Positions 17,242 to 25,721 of a stretch of 64,000 nucleotides of DNA are shown here, piece after piece. The stretch spans positions 62,001-126,000 of the forward strand of contig NZ_JRVC01000015.1 in assembly GCF_000807925.1 (NCBI RefSeq), given 5' to 3'. The DNA is from Novosphingobium subterraneum (lineage in GTDB: Bacteria; Pseudomonadota; Alphaproteobacteria; Sphingomonadales; Sphingomonadaceae). The notes beneath the pieces are model-generated. The model ran no database searches. It saw nothing but the letters and a program-made list of their open reading frames with translations, and was not told the origin of the DNA. Both the position numbers and the translations under genes were made by a program. The first letter of the stretch is position 1. Each line of letters starts with the position of its first letter.

Positions 17242-18347
17242 TCACCCCCGCCGCCCAGCAGCATCTTGAGTTCGGGGATTGCGCTGGTTGCCACCACCTC
17301 GCCGGGCTTCAGGCCCGCCAGGATCGCAGTCTCGCCATTGCCGCTGCCGCCAAGGCGAACCTCGCGCAGCGCGAAGCGATTGCCGGAGCGGACGAAGACC
17401 ACGTCCTTTTCGGCAATGCGGGTCAATGCAGCGGAAGGGACGCTCACCACTTCGCCGCTGCTGCCCGCACCGATGGTGACCATTACCGACTTGCCGGCGA
17501 TCAGCCCTTGCGCGCCGCCAATGGTTGCCTTGGCAACCACGCTTCGCGTTGCGGGATCGATGCTGGAGCCGACCGACAGAATGCGGCCTGTGGCGATGCC
17601 GGGCAGGGCTACGGTCATGCCGGGGCGGACATTCGCGGCCAGCCTCTCTGGCAACTGCAGATCGAGCCGGTAGGCATTTGCCGCGTCGACCACGAAAGGC
17701 GCGGTCATGCCGTCGACCGGCCCACCGGTCTGCACGCCGACCTTGGACACGCGGCCTGAAATCGGCGCGCGCAAGGTTACCATGCCGCTGCCGCTGGCGC
17801 CGGAGGCTGCCAGGATACGCGAGGCCTCACCCGCTTCCGACTGCGCCTGAGCAAGTTCGGCCCGCGCTTCCTGCACGCGCGCGCCGGCAATCACGCCTTC
17901 CTTGAAGAGGGCTTCGGTGCGGGCGAGGTTCGCCCTTGCCAGCGACACGCGCGACGATGCGCGGCTGCGCGACCCGCCCAGTTCCATCGCGTCGCGGCTG
18001 ACCATTGTTGCCAGCGGCTGTCCGCGGCGCACTTCCTGTCCCTCGATCACGAAGACCTGCCGGATCGCGCCGGGCAGGGCGGCTGTCACGGCCACCCGGC
18101 TTTCGGGGGGAAGCGTGATGACGCCAGGAACTGCACCCAGGGGCACTTCTCCGCTCAGGCGCGCAACAGCCGTCTTGATGCCGAGCCGGGCGAACTGGGC
18201 GTCGGTCAGTTCCATCGGCGCTACGGGCGCGGAAGCCTGCTCGGCTTGAGGCGCCGGTGCGGTGCCGTTTTTGACCAGCGCGTAACCGCCTGCAGCAGCC
18301 ACGAGGACGGCCAAGGTGCCGCCCACAACCAAATTGCGGGTATTCAT
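17238..18347 (-). CDS. RND efflux periplasmic adaptor (CzcB-like membrane fusion protein)
   Basis: 369-aa adaptor linking the RND pump to the outer-membrane channel. It has one N-terminal membrane anchor (LVVGGTLAVLVAAAGGYALV), lipoyl-like halves around ALPGAIRQVFVIEGQEVRRG and VTLRAPISGRVSKV, a helical hairpin between them, and beta-barrel and membrane-proximal domains. It has no His-rich N-terminal metal-binding extension. ATG 18347 with AGGAAAGG upstream is chosen over a longer frame. It lies 63 bp downstream of the small His-rich gene. Confidence 0.92.
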   Translation of the reverse strand: MNTRNLVVGGTLAVLVAAAGGYALVKNGTAPAPQAEQASAPVAPMELTDAQFARLGIKTAVARLSGEVPLGAVPGVITLPPESRVAVTAALPGAIRQVFVIEGQEVRRGQPLATMVSRDAMELGGSRSRASSRVSLARANLARTEALFKEGVIAGARVQEARAELAQAQSEAGEASRILAASGASGSGMVTLRAPISGRVSKVGVQTGGPVDGMTAPFVVDAANAYRLDLQLPERLAANVRPGMTVALPGIATGRILSVGSSIDPATRSVVAKATIGGAQGLIAGKSVMVTIGAGSSGEVVSVPSAALTRIAEKDVVFVRSGNRFALREVRLGGSGNGETAILAGLKPGEVVATSAIPELKMLLGGGGE

Positions 18348-18410
18348 TGCAATGCCTTTCCTGAACGCAAGTTCGTGGCGGCTCGCGAACGAACCGCCCT
18401 GCACAAGGGA

Positions 18411-18797
18411 TCAGGTCAATGGCGGCTCAAGCGGAGGGACTGTCTTGCGCGAAGTCAGCGCTGTTGCCCTGGCCGGGAAGTGCAATGATGGCGTTGGAGC
18501 AAGGTCGTTTGCCCCGGCTTTCAGGTCCATGCCGATGACCATCGGGCTGTGATGATGGTGGGCCGCTTCCCCTGCCTGATCATCGGGCTGGGCGGAATGC
18601 TTGACAGCAGTGTCGCCTTCACCATGCTCAATGCAGGTATATGCCTCGACTTCGCCATCGATAGCATTCTGCGCGGCATGGGCAGGGAAGTGCATTCCGG
18701 CCAGAAGGACCGAGAAAACGATCGCAAGTCTGATCAGCAGTTCCCGCATTGCGCAGCCCATAGCAACGACCGAATGATTGGGCAATTCGCGGGTCAC
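18411..18797 (-). CDS. Small exported His-rich protein leading the metal efflux operon
   Basis: 128-aa protein, not assigned to a named family. An N-terminal membrane/signal segment (LLIRLAIVFSVLLAGMHFPAHA) is followed by a short secreted part. That part contains one Cys (EAYTCIEHGEG) and a HHHH cluster preceding SPMVIGMD. A GTG start is chosen because GGGAGGAG lies about 8 nt upstream. Position as first gene of the RND operon and the His/Cys content suggest a periplasmic metal-binding or sensing factor, which is inference. Small proteins of this look recur in front of sphingomonad czc-type operons. Confidence 0.7.
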   Translation of the reverse strand: MTRELPNHSVVAMGCAMRELLIRLAIVFSVLLAGMHFPAHAAQNAIDGEVEAYTCIEHGEGDTAVKHSAQPDDQAGEAAHHHHSPMVIGMDLKAGANDLAPTPSLHFPARATALTSRKTVPPLEPPLT

Positions 18798-19101
18798 TAG
18801 CGGCTCCTCCCGTATGCACTGGAGACCTTATATTGGCCGTTGGCGAACGGATTGAGCGGAAAGCAAAGCGCTTTCAGCAGAAATCACCGATTGGGGGCGC
18901 CGGCGCAGCGGAGAATGCCCCGCACGACGAAAGGGCGCGCTGCGCGGGCCTTGCGTCCACTGGAAACGGGCACGACGGCACAAAGACTCCGGTGTCATCC
19001 CTTTTTCACAATAATCGTTCGTCGCCGCGCACCCTTTCGACGGAAGATTCGTCTGCGGACCCATAAGCTCGAGGAATAAGAACAAAGACGCAGGACGGTT
19101 C

Positions 19102-19114
19102 AAACCGACGGTTT
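19102..19114. promoter_or_regulatory. Inverted repeat AAACCG-A-CGGTTT
   Basis: Perfect 6-bp arms with a 1-nt centre, flanked by TTCAA at 19099-19103 and TTGAA at 19118-19122. It is a possible regulator-binding site upstream of the siderophore-type receptor. No family consensus was recognised. Confidence 0.35.
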
Positions 19115-19126
19115 CGCTTGAAGGCG

Positions 19127-19143
19127 ATGTAACAATGTTACAT
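19127..19143. promoter_or_regulatory. Inverted repeat ATGTAAC-AAT-GTTACAT
   Basis: Perfect 7-bp arms with a 3-nt centre, 50 bp before the receptor start codon. The size and symmetry fit a dimeric repressor site (TetR or similar). A position this close to the start suggests repression of the long downstream gene array. The cognate regulator is unknown. Confidence 0.55.
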
Positions 19144-19193
19144 GGTCGGGGCGGGATCGGAGACACGCATCACAGACGAGGGGTGAAGTTGCG

Positions 19194-21371
19194 ATGAAGA
19201 AAATGTCCGCAGTAAAGGGCGCGCTGATTGCCGGCGTTGCCATGGGAGCGATGCCGATCACTGCCTGGGCGCAAAGCGCAGCCCCCGCAGAGGAAGAGGC
19301 GGCACCTGCCGAGGAAATGGTCGTCATCGGCCAGCGGCAGCAGTACCGCGGCGACGTACCGCTCGCCTCCATTCCGCAGAGCGTGCAGGTGATCGACGCC
19401 AAGACGCTGCAGAACCTCAACATCACCCGCTTCGATGCCGCGCTCGACCTGTCGAGCGGCGTTTCGCGCCAGAACAACTTCGGCGGTCTGTTCGACGGCT
19501 TTGCCATTCGCGGCTTTGCGGGTGACGAGAACTTCGCAGGCGGCGTGCTCGTCAACGGCTTCAATGGCGGCCGCGGTTATGGCGGCCCGCGCGATGCATC
19601 GAACATCGAGAAGATCGAAATCCTGAAGGGTCCCAACGGTGCCGTCTTCGGCCGCGGCGAACCCGGTGGCACGATCAGCATCACCACCAAGAAGGCCAAG
19701 GTCGGCGACACGTTCGGCACCTTTGCCGTTCAGGGTGGCAGCTGGAACACCTACCGTGTCGAGGCGGACTACAATCTTTCGCTCAGCGATACCGTGGCGA
19801 TCCGCCTGAATGGCGCGGCGCAGGACGGCGACAGCTTCCGCGATACCATTCACCAGACGCTCTACACAGCCAATCCTTCGATCCTGTTCGCGCCGAGCAA
19901 GGACACCAGTATCTCTTACGAACTGGAATTCATGCACAACCGGGTGCCGTTCGATCGCGGCACGATCGCGGTGAACAACAAGCTTGGCGTGGTTGACCGC
20001 TCGACCTTCTTCGGTGAGCCGGGCGATGGTGACATGCGGGTCGATGTGCTGGGGCATCAGGTGCAGTTCCAGCAGAAGCTGGGGGGCGACTGGTACTTCC
20101 TCGCCGGTTTCGGTTACCGCGAGACGGAGTTCAAGGGCTTCTCGAGCGAGGCAGAACTCGATCCGCTCGGCACCAACCGCCGCCAGACGCTGGGCAAGCC
20201 CGGCAATTTCCTCGCCCGCCAGCGCCGTTCGCGCGATTACAGCACCGACAATCTTGTCGTGCGCGGCGAAATCTCGGGCAAGTTCTACACCGGCGGGATC
20301 ACACACCACGTATTGCTGGGCGCGGACTGGGATCGCTTCCGGATCGACCTGCTTCAGCTGCGCGGTCGCCCTGCAAACTATACCGCGGGTACACCGGTTA
20401 CCGCCGCAAACTACGCGGTTGATATCTTCAACCCGGTCTATGGCCAGACGCTGGCTCTCGGCGCGACGCCGCTGACCAATACCTATGAGACGCAGAAGGC
20501 CTGGGGCGTCTATTTCCAGGACCAGATCGACCTTGGTGAAAGGCTGAAGGTGCGCGTTGGCGGTCGTTACGACAATTATCGCCAGACCGTGCTGAACCGG
20601 AACAACAACCGGACAACCAACGTCCACATCAAGCAGTTCAGCCCGACGGCCGGTGCGCTTTACGAGATCAACGACGATCTCTCGATCTTCGCGGGCTATG
20701 GCGAAGGCTTCCGTCCGAACAGCGGGGTCGACGCAGCCAGCCGACCGTTCCCGGCGGAAATGAGCAAGTCCTATGAAGTGGGCTTGCGACTGGGTGAACC
20801 CGGCGGTGCGCTGAGCGGCTCGATCGCCGCGTTCACGATGAAGAAGAACAACATCCTGACCGCCGATACGAACCCTGCAAATGCCGGCTTCTCCATTGCG
20901 GGTGGTGCAGCGCGCTCACGCGGTGTCGAGGTGGACTTCAATGCCAATCTTCCGGGCGATATCTCGATCATCGCCACATATGCCTTTCTCGATGCCGAAT
21001 GGACCACGTCGGCGGGGGACAAGGACTTCGGGCTGGCCATCAATCCGGGCGACCGGTTGATCAATATCCCCAAGCATGCGGCGAACCTGATCGTGAACAA
21101 GGGTTTCACACTGGGTGAGCAGCGCTTCACGCTGGGGGCGGGTGTGAACTATGTCGGCAAGCGGCTGGGCGAGACCGGCACGACGTTTGAACTGCCCGGC
21201 TACATCATCGCACGCGCAATGGCGAGCTATGAACCGGCTGACAACATCAAGCTCACGGCAGATGTGACCAACCTTTTCGACAAGGAGTTCTATACCGCGT
21301 CCTACTCGCGGTTCTGGATTGCGCCGGGCGCCCCGCGGGCGTTCAACGTGCGCGCCACCTTCACGTTCTGA
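19194..21371 (+). CDS. TonB-dependent siderophore-type receptor
   Basis: 725-aa outer-membrane receptor of the FhuA/FpvA-like siderophore class. It has a signal peptide ending in AWAQ, a plug with SIPQSVQVIDAKTL and ILKGPNGAVFGRGEPGG, and a barrel ending with FNVRATFTF. The GPNG-x-x-x-GRGEPGG plug segment is typical of the siderophore subfamily. GAGGGGTGAAG precedes the ATG. Its TGA overlaps the next start by 1 nt in an ATGA arrangement, coupling it to the PepSY gene. It heads a 22-kb same-strand gene array, so the ligand may be a siderophore or another polar compound used as nutrient. Confidence 0.93.
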   Translation: MKKMSAVKGALIAGVAMGAMPITAWAQSAAPAEEEAAPAEEMVVIGQRQQYRGDVPLASIPQSVQVIDAKTLQNLNITRFDAALDLSSGVSRQNNFGGLFDGFAIRGFAGDENFAGGVLVNGFNGGRGYGGPRDASNIEKIEILKGPNGAVFGRGEPGGTISITTKKAKVGDTFGTFAVQGGSWNTYRVEADYNLSLSDTVAIRLNGAAQDGDSFRDTIHQTLYTANPSILFAPSKDTSISYELEFMHNRVPFDRGTIAVNNKLGVVDRSTFFGEPGDGDMRVDVLGHQVQFQQKLGGDWYFLAGFGYRETEFKGFSSEAELDPLGTNRRQTLGKPGNFLARQRRSRDYSTDNLVVRGEISGKFYTGGITHHVLLGADWDRFRIDLLQLRGRPANYTAGTPVTAANYAVDIFNPVYGQTLALGATPLTNTYETQKAWGVYFQDQIDLGERLKVRVGGRYDNYRQTVLNRNNNRTTNVHIKQFSPTAGALYEINDDLSIFAGYGEGFRPNSGVDAASRPFPAEMSKSYEVGLRLGEPGGALSGSIAAFTMKKNNILTADTNPANAGFSIAGGAARSRGVEVDFNANLPGDISIIATYAFLDAEWTTSAGDKDFGLAINPGDRLINIPKHAANLIVNKGFTLGEQRFTLGAGVNYVGKRLGETGTTFELPGYIIARAMASYEPADNIKLTADVTNLFDKEFYTASYSRFWIAPGAPRAFNVRATFTF

Positions 21372-22435
21372 TGAACCGGGTTGCCGGAGCCCCCGCTCCG
21401 GCAACCCGACTTTTCGGCAAAGCTCCCATGGCGCGTAGCGGCTTTCTGACCTGGCATCGCCGTATGGCCCTGCTGTTCGCGCCGCTGATTTTCCTGCAGG
21501 CGCTGACGGGCACAATCCTGCTGCTGCGGGAGCCGCTTGCCTACGTTCTGGAACCGCAAGGCTCCGATGGTCCGGTGCTCGGGGTTCCGGCGCTTGCAGC
21601 GGCAGCGGCCCGTACCGGCATGCATCTTACGCGGCTCTACCTGCCTGCATATCCTGGCGGGCCGGCAATGGCGCAATTGGCCAGAGCCGACGGTAGCACG
21701 CACTATGCGGCAATCGAGCCAGCATCGGGCGTTATCCTGCGCGAAGGTGGAATCTGGGCTTTTCCGCTGGAGGCTGCCCTGCAGTGGCATTACCGGCTGA
21801 TGTCGGGCACGGCCGGCCTTGCCGTCGTTGCGCTCAATGGCATCGTACTGCTGCTGCTCTCCGGGACCGGGCTAGGGTTCTGGTGGCCTGCGGCCGGGCG
21901 CTGGAAGACATCGCTGAAGATCAATCCGAAGATGCCCGCGCGCGTGCGGTTGCGGCAATGGCATCGCAGCGGGGGCGTGTTGGCATCGCTGCTGGTGCTG
22001 TTCAGCGCGGTGACTGGCGTGCTGCTTGCCGCTCCCGATTTGGCACCCGCCGCGCCGATGGCAACCACGGCCTTTGTGGCAAGTCCGATGCAACTCGATG
22101 GGGCGATGGGATCGGCAACGCGAGCCTATCCTGCCGCGGCAATACGGGACGTGCGCTTTCCGGCCGCTGACCGGATCGACGTGAACTTCCGCGCGCCGGA
22201 AGAAGGGCCATTGGCAGTTCATGCCGTCTCGATCAGGCTTTCGGACGCAAGGCTGCTGCACGTCGTTCCGGCCGCGCAAAGTCCGGCCCTGTGGATGAAG
22301 GTCCTGCCTTTGCATACTGGCGACAGCGGGGGAATTTTCGGAATGCTCATGCTTCTTCTGGAAGCACTGGCAATCATGGCTCTTTCGATCACCGGCCCCA
22401 TGATGTGGTGGCGGCAAAGGAAAATGCGCAAGTGA
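21371..22435 (+). CDS. PepSY-associated TM helix protein (PiuB-like)
   Basis: 354-aa inner-membrane protein of the PepSY_TM family, often encoded beside siderophore receptors and thought to reduce or release iron from siderophores in the periplasm. Membrane spans are near residues 33-55 (FLTWHRRMALLFAPLIFLQAL), 150-175, 195-220 and at the C-terminus (LLEALAIMALSITGPMMWW). The start overlaps the receptor stop (ATGA), and the stop overlaps the next start (GTGA). The family role is known from correlation more than from biochemistry. Confidence 0.88.
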   Translation: MNRVAGAPAPATRLFGKAPMARSGFLTWHRRMALLFAPLIFLQALTGTILLLREPLAYVLEPQGSDGPVLGVPALAAAAARTGMHLTRLYLPAYPGGPAMAQLARADGSTHYAAIEPASGVILREGGIWAFPLEAALQWHYRLMSGTAGLAVVALNGIVLLLLSGTGLGFWWPAAGRWKTSLKINPKMPARVRLRQWHRSGGVLASLLVLFSAVTGVLLAAPDLAPAAPMATTAFVASPMQLDGAMGSATRAYPAAAIRDVRFPAADRIDVNFRAPEEGPLAVHAVSIRLSDARLLHVVPAAQSPALWMKVLPLHTGDSGGIFGMLMLLLEALAIMALSITGPMMWWRQRKMRK

Positions 22436-23361
22436 CACTGCTCTATCACGGTCTGGAACAACGCGGTCGGGTGTGGCGCGAGATCGTGGCCTCGCGCGTT
22501 CCGCAAATGCCCTTTCTGCACTGGGGCAAGGACAGCGTCGATCCGCAAGCCGTCCGGTATATTGCCACTTGGAATGCACCCCCGGACTTCATTGCGCAGT
22601 TTCCCAACCTCGAGATCCTGTTCAGCGTGGGTGCTGGCATCGACCAGTTGCCTATCGACGCGCTGCCACCACAGGTGCGGGTGGTGCGAATGGTGGAGCA
22701 GGGCATCATTACCGGCATGGCAGAATACGTGGCGATGGCTTGCCTTGCCCTGCATCGCGACCTGCCGTTCTTCATTTCGGAACAGCGGGCCGGGCGCTGG
22801 ACCTATCGGCACACGCGGCTGGCGTCGGAAAGCCGGATCGGCGTGATGGGCCTGGGTGAACTCGGGCGAGCGGCGTTGGACGTGCTCAAGCCGCTGGGCT
22901 TTCCGTTGTCGGGCTGGAGCAGGACCCGGCGGGAGATCGCGGGCGTGGAGTGCTTTGCCGGTACGGAGCAACTGGATGCATTTCTGATGCAGGCGGACAT
23001 TCTCGTTTGCCTGCTACCACTGACGGACGAGACTCGCGGAATTCTGTGCCGTGAGACCTTTGCCAAGATGCCGGTCGGTAGTGCCGTCATCAATGCCGGG
23101 CGGGGCGGTCATCTGGTTGCCGAAGACCTGATCGAAGCCCTGGACCAAGGGCAGTTGCGCGCAGCCATGCTTGACGTGACCTGCCCGGAGCCACTGCCCG
23201 AAGGCCATGCATTCTATAGCCATCCCGCCATTTTCCTGACGCCGCACGTCGCAGCGGAGACGCGCCACGAGACGGCGGGTAACGTCCTGGCCGACAATCT
23301 TGAGCGGTTGCTGGCGGGTGATGCGCTGCTGGGCGAAGTCGACCGCAAGCGGGGCTATTGA
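22432..23361 (+). CDS. D-2-hydroxyacid dehydrogenase, GhrA-like (glyoxylate/hydroxypyruvate reductase)
   Basis: 309-aa NAD(P)-binding D-isomer hydroxyacid dehydrogenase. The Rossmann motif is GVMGLGELG, an Arg of the active site lies in INAGRGGHLV, the Glu in CPEPLPEGH, and the catalytic His in FLTPHVAAET. Length and the C-terminal VDRKRGY match the GhrA branch, which reduces glyoxylate and hydroxypyruvate. The GTG start at 22432 overlaps the PepSY stop (GTGA) with AAAGGA upstream; the longer frame lies inside that gene. Co-transcription with receptor and PepSY genes is unusual for GhrA and points to processing of an imported molecule's breakdown product. Confidence 0.88.
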   Translation: MTLLYHGLEQRGRVWREIVASRVPQMPFLHWGKDSVDPQAVRYIATWNAPPDFIAQFPNLEILFSVGAGIDQLPIDALPPQVRVVRMVEQGIITGMAEYVAMACLALHRDLPFFISEQRAGRWTYRHTRLASESRIGVMGLGELGRAALDVLKPLGFPLSGWSRTRREIAGVECFAGTEQLDAFLMQADILVCLLPLTDETRGILCRETFAKMPVGSAVINAGRGGHLVAEDLIEALDQGQLRAAMLDVTCPEPLPEGHAFYSHPAIFLTPHVAAETRHETAGNVLADNLERLLAGDALLGEVDRKRGY

Positions 23362-23529
23362 AGTGCGGCATGACGTGCTGCGGAATCCCATCAGAACAGT
23401 GCAGTGCGCCTTGCCCGGCTTGAACGAACGGGTGCAAGTTCTGCCTGATCGGTGGTCATCTTTCCCGGTCACAAGGCCCTCGAGAATTCAAGAGTCAACG
23501 GGGCCAGAAACAGGAAACGAGTTTCGATC

Positions 23530-24204
23530 ATGACCACAGCTGTTTTCACGCCCAAGTTCATCAGCTTCGATTGCTACGGCACGCTGACCCGCTTCCGCAT
23601 GACGGAGATGGCGACAGCACTCTATGCTGACCGCATTGCCGCCGAGGCTCTGCCGGAATTCTGCAATGACTGGGCAGCCTATCGGCTCGATGAGGTGCTG
23701 GGTCCTTGGAAGCCCTATAGCGAAGTCCTAGCCAATTCGCTGGAGCGCTGTTCGAAGAAGTGGGGTGTGGAGTTCCGCCTGGCCGAGGCGACCGCGATTT
23801 ATGAAGCGGTGCCGACCTGGGGGCCGCACGATGACGTGCCTGGTGGCCTTTCGAAGATCTGCGACAAGATCCCGCTGGTGATCCTTTCCAACGCGATGAA
23901 CAGCCAGATCATGTCGAACGTCGAAAAGCTCGGCGCGACATTCTACAAGGTCTACACCGCCGAGAGCGCGCAGGCCTACAAGCCGCGCATGCAGGCATTC
24001 GAGTACATGTTCGACCAGCTCGGCATGGGACCGGAAGTGGGCATGCATGTCTCGTCGAGCTTCCGCTATGACCAGAATACCGCGACCGACCTCGGCTTTG
24101 GCTGCCGGGTGTTTATCGGCCGCGGACATGAGCCTTCGAACGCCAACTATCGCGATGTGGAAATTCCGCACATCGGCGCGCTTCCCGCGGTCGTCGGCCT
24201 CTGA
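23530..24204 (+). CDS. HAD superfamily hydrolase, haloacid dehalogenase type II
   Basis: 224-aa HAD hydrolase close to L-2-haloacid dehalogenases. Nucleophile Asp is in ISFDCYGTLT (about residue 14), motif II is VILSNAMN, Lys of motif III is in YKPRMQAFEYM, and the acidic motif IV region is SSSFRYDQNTA. Dehalogenase members hydrolyse 2-haloacids; many relatives are phosphatases, so activity is uncertain. The ATG at 23530 follows AGGAAACGAG. Its stop overlaps the transporter gene start by 1 nt (TGATG). It begins a second operon of six tightly overlapping genes after a 168-bp gap. Confidence 0.85.
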   Translation: MTTAVFTPKFISFDCYGTLTRFRMTEMATALYADRIAAEALPEFCNDWAAYRLDEVLGPWKPYSEVLANSLERCSKKWGVEFRLAEATAIYEAVPTWGPHDDVPGGLSKICDKIPLVILSNAMNSQIMSNVEKLGATFYKVYTAESAQAYKPRMQAFEYMFDQLGMGPEVGMHVSSSFRYDQNTATDLGFGCRVFIGRGHEPSNANYRDVEIPHIGALPAVVGL

Positions 24205-25721
24205 TGCTTTCGCGCCGTCTCTTGCTGGGAAGCCTTGCTGCGGGGGTCGCGCTGGCCCCTGCCGACAGGCTGATCGGGAAACCCCGCAGGGGCGGCCGGA
24301 TTCGCGTCGCCGGAATCGTCGCATCGACTTCCGATACCCTGGACCCGGCGCGTGCGGGCAATTCCAGCGACTACATGCGCATGTTCCTGCTCTATAGCGG
24401 ACTGACGCAATACGATCGCGGGCTGGCGGTGAAGCCGGGTCTGGCGGAATCGATCGAATCCACCGACAATGTGACGTGGACCATCCGCCTGCGCCGCGGC
24501 GTGCAGTTCCACAACGGCAAGTCGCTCGATGCTGGCGATGTTGTCCATTCGCTGCTGCGTCACCGTGATCCGGCGGTGGGATCGAAGGTCAAGGCAGTGG
24601 CGGAGCAGTTCGCCAGTGCGCGCCGGGTGAATGCGCACGAAGTGGAATTGCGCCTGATCGGCCCAAATCCCGACCTTCCCATCATTCTGGCGCAGCCTCA
24701 GTTCGTGATCGTGGAGAACGGACGGCGGGAATTCAGCAAGGCAAATGGTACCGGGCCGTTCGCGCTCAAGGCTTTCGCGCCGGGCATCCGCACGATCGTG
24801 CAGCGCAATCCCAACTACTGGAAACCGGGGCAGCCCTATCTCGACGAGATCGAGCTGATCGCGATTCCGGACGAGCTTTCACGGGTAAACGCTCTGCTTT
24901 CGGGCGACGTGCAGATGTGCATCTCTGTCAGTCCGGGATCGGTGAAGCGGGTGCGGGCATCGTCATCGCATCTGGTGATGGAGACCAAGTCAGGGCTCTA
25001 TACCGATCTGGTCATGCGGCAGGACAATCCAGTGACCGGCCATCCCGATTTCGTGCTGGCGATGAAGCACCTGATGGACCGGGACCTGATCAAGCGGGCG
25101 CTGTTCCGGGGTTTTGCGACGATTGCCAACGACCAGCCAATCTCGCCGCTGGATCCCTATTTCAACGCCGACATTCCGCAGCGCGCGTTCGACCCGCACA
25201 AGGCGAAGTTCCTGCTCAAGCGGTCTGGCCTCTTGGGCACTCGTCTGCCGGTCTATGTCTCGCCGGCGGCAACGCAATCCGTGGACATGGGGTCGATCCT
25301 TCAGGAGCACGCCGCGCAGATCGGGCTCAATCTGGCGATCAATCGCGTGCCAAGTGACGGGTATTGGTCAACCCACTGGATGAAACACCCTTTGACCTTC
25401 GGGAACATCAACCAGCGGCCAACGACCGACCTCCAGTTCAGCCTGTTCTTCCAGTCCAAGGCGACGGAGAACGAGGCGGGGTGGAAGAATGCGAAGTTCG
25501 ACAAGCTGTTGATCGAGGCGCGGCAATCGCGCGACCCGGCACTGCGCAAGGCGATCTATGGCGAGATGCAATGGATGATCCATCGCACCGGGGGGCTGGG
25601 CATTCCGGTGTTCATAAGCCTGCTCGACGGCTATGACCGACGCATTCGCGGGCTTCAACCAATCCCGCTGGGTGGCCTGATGGGCTATTCTTTCGGCGAA
25701 CACGTGTGGCTTGAAGCATGA
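24204..25721 (+). CDS. ABC transporter substrate-binding protein, peptide/opine (DppA/SBP_bac_5) family
   Basis: 505-aa periplasmic binding protein (cluster C, DppA/OppA fold). The N-terminus has twin arginines in SRRLLLGS followed by a hydrophobic stretch and no lipobox Cys, suggesting Tat export. Family features include DTLDPARAGN near residue 50, the IRLRRGVQFHNG block near 100, and NPNYWKPGQPYLDEI. The gene starts within the HAD stop codon and overlaps the next permease start by 4 nt. Ligands of this family include di/oligopeptides, nickel chelates and opines; siderophore-derived compounds are a possibility given the TonB receptor upstream. Confidence 0.92.
   Translation: MLSRRLLLGSLAAGVALAPADRLIGKPRRGGRIRVAGIVASTSDTLDPARAGNSSDYMRMFLLYSGLTQYDRGLAVKPGLAESIESTDNVTWTIRLRRGVQFHNGKSLDAGDVVHSLLRHRDPAVGSKVKAVAEQFASARRVNAHEVELRLIGPNPDLPIILAQPQFVIVENGRREFSKANGTGPFALKAFAPGIRTIVQRNPNYWKPGQPYLDEIELIAIPDELSRVNALLSGDVQMCISVSPGSVKRVRASSSHLVMETKSGLYTDLVMRQDNPVTGHPDFVLAMKHLMDRDLIKRALFRGFATIANDQPISPLDPYFNADIPQRAFDPHKAKFLLKRSGLLGTRLPVYVSPAATQSVDMGSILQEHAAQIGLNLAINRVPSDGYWSTHWMKHPLTFGNINQRPTTDLQFSLFFQSKATENEAGWKNAKFDKLLIEARQSRDPALRKAIYGEMQWMIHRTGGLGIPVFISLLDGYDRRIRGLQPIPLGGLMGYSFGEHVWLEA

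Larger units (their letters stand above)
18798..19193. promoter_or_regulatory. 396-bp divergent control region, metal efflux operon / siderophore receptor
   Basis: No gene is seen here. The region holds three palindromic elements: AAAGCGCTTT at 18865-18874, AAACCG-A-CGGTTT at 19102-19114, and ATGTAAC-AAT-GTTACAT at 19127-19143. No classical 19-bp Fur box was recognised. The receptor mRNA leader would include or follow the last element, which ends 50 bp before the start codon. Confidence 0.5.
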
